Part shown: positions 61,143 through 64,000 of the stretch, one piece after another
Layout: every line of letters starts with the position of its first letter
Position numbering within the stretch: position 1 is the first letter of the stretch
The notes under the pieces: generated by a model
What the model was told of the DNA's origin: nothing
The model's input: only the letters and a program-made list of their open reading frames with translations
Database searches by the model: none
NCBI GenBank assembly: GCA_021234535.1
Contig: CM037832.1
Span: 9,307,575 to 9,371,574 of the forward strand
Source of the DNA: Stichopus chloronotus
Lineage: Eukaryota > Echinodermata > Holothuroidea > Aspidochirotida > Stichopodidae
Reading direction: 5' to 3'
DNA: 64,000 nucleotides
Position numbers and translations under genes: made by a program

Positions 61143-61184
61143 CAGAGCCATATATACGGATATACGTGCGGCATTACGGCTTCG
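61143..61184. mobile_element. CAGAGCC hairpin element, copy 3, with target duplication
   Basis: A 42-bp sequence beginning CAGAGCCATATATACGG and ending ACGGCTTCG, where GGCTCTG would be expected. It is flanked by perfect 8-bp direct repeats CTTGTCGA (61135-61142 and 61185-61192). The left end matches the other two copies for 13 bases; the right arm has decayed. Confidence 0.65.
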
Positions 61185-61379
61185 CTTGTCGATAATACCT
61201 TGCTAGCCTGATTTCATTTCAAGCCAATTAACTTCAGTAGGTCAATTAACTCCAGTGTATTTCCATCAGTCCATTGACCTGGTAAAGGGTCAGTGGGCCG
61301 GGGCAACTAAACAAGCAAACTTTTCCTTTCTTTGCATTTAGAATATTTTGTGCTGTGTCACTCTCGCTTTTTGTAATCT

Positions 61380-61480
61380 ATACTTACATTGCCCAATCAC
61401 GTTCACCGATGTCAGTTAGGGCGGAGTCTATCCTTAAAGCTGCTAGCTGTATTGACTGACTGAGTGATCGTACGAGTCGC
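61380..61480 (+). promoter_or_regulatory. possible promoter region
   Basis: GCCCAATCACG (a CCAAT word) and AGGGCGGAGTC (a GC-box-like word) lie about 35 bases apart in a CpG-richer patch, and a GGTAAGG donor-like word follows near 61900. There is no supported exon to go with it, so this is a weak suggestion. Confidence 0.2.
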
Positions 61481-64000
61481 TCAGCCAGGGGCTCGATACG
61501 TGATGCACGTTAGAATTAACTAAGCTGTTACCATCAAACGTGTCCGTTCCTTTAACTACACTCCCTGGACGCATGTGCTTTTGCCGGATGACTGAATTTA
61601 CACGCGACTGACCAGTTTTAGGATCAAATCTAGCCGATATTCACTCAGCATGGTAAACTTGATATTCAATTTCGCCTATAACTTAGTTTGGCTAACGTGA
61701 CTCTCACTGTTAGTAGTGCAACTGAGTTGCTAACGTAACATTCATATGTTCAACACAGGAGCCTATTCCGTATTCGGCATAACGTGGAACTTACGGTAGC
61801 TTTATCATAGTTCATATCCCGATCCTGGCGCTTCGAAAATCCCACGTTACACAACTCTCATGTGACCTCTTCGTTAAAAGTGGTACTTGAGAAAAAATCG
61901 GTAAGGTAAAGTAGGTGTAGCCTAAGTTGGCATTTGTGGAGGGTACACTCTACTCCTAACTTAGCTAGGCCTAAGTTACAAGTACAACTAGTACAACTTA
62001 CAAGGCTACAGTATGTTACTTTTTACAATTTTAGTGCTCAACTGCTAATGCTATGTAACTTAATCATGTGTGTAGGCCGACGTGATCATGCTTACTGTAC
62101 TGTAGCAAGGCTGTACTGCATCTTCAACCAGGCTAAAATTAATCAGATTTGTGGAGACAGAGGCGCTGGAAGAGCATGAGCCTCGTAAAAAGTACGAGAT
62201 TGCACACAAATTATACCAGCACTAGGCTAGGCCTAGTACAAGTAGTGGTACTAGTAGTAGTAGTAGGCCTTGGCTATATCATATACTATAGCCTTAGGCC
62301 CTGTCTAGTTTCTACTTGAAGTTATTGAATATATTATTGATTATAGGCCTAGGCTAGATATTTTGGAATTTTGAAGATCAGAAAGTCTGAAGACTTATCA
62401 AGGATCCTATACCATGTTGATTGGGTGGGGTTACACTAACCTACAGATACCGTACATTAGTCACTACAGAATTATCATTAGGCCAAGGCAAGGGAAAGAA
62501 AATCATAAGGCTAAGTTAAGCCAGGTAAAGTTGCGTCCATTACCTACATACTTCAGAGTCAAAGACTGCTGCACAAAAGTTTTCTTTTGTCTCAAATATT
62601 TTAAAATCAAGCAGGATATTCCAACACAGTTGGGAGGGGGAATACGCAAAATTTGCGAAGTGCTCAACATTGACAAAGAATGTGTAATTCAATGATATTA
62701 CTTTTTGTGTGACGTATTATCTCAAGTCATAATTTCTCATGATCGAGAAATTGCAGATAGAAGATCCCTGTTCAAAGGCTTGATGCATGCAGCGTAGAAC
62801 ACACAGGAAGTGCTTTTCCCGGCGACTTGGGGGTTTGGAAAGCCCAAAATCTTTTGTACGCACTGCACCAACAGGTCAAAGTATTTAAAAACATCATCGA
62901 TCCTATTTTTCAGAAAAGAAGGGGACTCTACATAAGCCAGAGATGGCTGTCTGCCCCAGTTCTCACGACCCCATTGACATTTGATGCTGGTGGGCTCCTA
63001 TAAACCGGTAAACCAATGGTGGCACTCCACTCAGAAAGTAGTGCCAGCACTCTGCCTCCCCCATATTGTTTTTCATTCCACCGACTTTTGTCATGGCTTA
63101 CGCTACTTTAAGGAAAAAAAAATTTAGGCCAGACGTTCCCTGCCCCTCCCCTCACTCTCATTATCAAATTGATGCCCATGCTAAACACTATACTGTTTAT
63201 ACCAAAGATTCTATACCTTGCTTTTGTACACACAAGGAATCTTACAAGAGTGCAACAGATTACAGAAACTTGCAATTGCTGATAAATGTTTGAAATGGAC
63301 ATTCATGGAAAAAGGAAAGTTGAAATGAGAAAAAGAAACCATGTGAAAAGTGGAAAATGGAATTTCCCATTTTGTGAAGTGGAAAATCAGGGGCCCTAAA
63401 ACTAGCTCTGAGTCAAAACACGACTATGAAATTTTCTGCTGTGGTATGTTTCCACTTGATTTTAAGTTCAACACAACATATGGTTATTTCCTGCCAGATT
63501 CAAATGAATGTGTGTACCTTTTGTGCTCCAAATTGTCAAACGCAATCATCGTACAGCAGAGAAAGTACTGTATATATATTAAATTGAGCTACACATTAAC
63601 ACCTGTGTTTTGTCGCCTGTACAAACCCTGACACCTCTTTGTAACTTTGGCATTGCATGGAATGCACCCTGGGTGTAATGTCCTACTTTCAGTCTTTTCC
63701 TGTTCATTTTTTTCTCCAGTTCACAATTAGGGTATATTGCATGAAAAGAAATCTGTGACTTTCATCCTCTTGGCCTAAATCTCTGACTCTGATGATTTGG
63801 CTAAACGTAGGCCTACAGTACTCTGTTTAAGAACGTGTTTAAGCCTATCATCACCAGGCCATGTGTTTCTTCAAGTTCTGCTAACTGTGGGTGTGTACAC
63901 TATAGCAAATGCCCAAAGGTGAAGGTCCTACTATACATGTAAAGGGGGTAAAGCACAGTCTCAGGTAGCTGCTGTAGGTACTGTAGGCTAGTCCTTGCCT

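Larger units (their letters stand above)
58245..64000. other. right end of window, no gene supported
   Basis: Apart from two CAGAGCC hairpin elements and G12 near 58791, I see no repeat or exon that can be supported. The stretch 61380-61480 has a CCAAT word, a GGGCGGAG word and more CpG than its surroundings, so a promoter is possible. The stretch 61950-62400 is dense in AGGCCTA and CTAGGC words. Confidence 0.4.

Noticed and set aside
1..64000. tRNA genes, rRNA, CRISPR arrays, bacterial operons or phage modules
   Set aside because: No A/B-box pair with cloverleaf, no regularly spaced direct repeats with unique spacers, and no compact collinear coding blocks were seen.

Overview
The window looks like nuclear DNA from an animal, not from a prokaryote or virus. 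It is AT-rich, no open frame gives a compact operon, and the convincing coding sequence comes in short pieces bounded by GT/AG splice sites with compatible phases. It also carries decayed LINE reverse transcriptases, non-autonomous hAT-type elements, a 283-bp tandem array and many simple repeats. The gene texture, kilobase introns, CR1-like LINE and the many TAGGCCTA palindromes would fit a marine invertebrate deuterostome such as an echinoderm. That placement is inference; nothing in the window fixes the species.

Layout. (1) About 1989-29676, plus strand: a multi-exon gene. Four small exons (1989-2029, 2113-2208, 5411-5497, 8333-8410) are followed by a 19.9-kb intron and a large terminal exon beginning at 28274. 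All visible junctions from 2029 onward are phase 0. The product is serine-, lysine- and acid-rich and probably disordered, with a TQT motif and several SxLP-type basic patches; I do not recognise it firmly. Its terminal exon changes reading frame twice. (2) About 37452-45437, plus strand: a complete four-exon gene for a 188-residue protein with an acidic N-terminus, one predicted membrane segment and Sel1-type repeats. Its first intron carries a decayed CR1-like LINE in sense orientation. Its second intron carries the 283-bp tandem repeats, which contain AGGTCA half-sites spaced as DR1 elements. (3) 45.4-64 kb: no gene I can support. This part holds two small hAT-type elements with perfect 8-bp target duplications (47004-47402 and 51153-51298), a second decayed LINE (about 51480-52760), a weaker 601-bp hAT-like element (57636-58236), and many G or C homopolymer runs.

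The most novel item is a family of very short hairpin insertions beginning CAGAGCC (35-56 bp). Copies at 59925-59980 and 61143-61184 are flanked by 8-9 bp direct repeats. A third copy lies at 37305-37339, about 110 bp upstream of the Sel1-repeat gene's start codon.

No bacterial operon, CRISPR array, tRNA, rRNA or defence system was seen. Nearly all other open frames, including the long His-, Asp- and Ser-rich ones over 2.7-3.5 kb, are by-products of repeats or chance.
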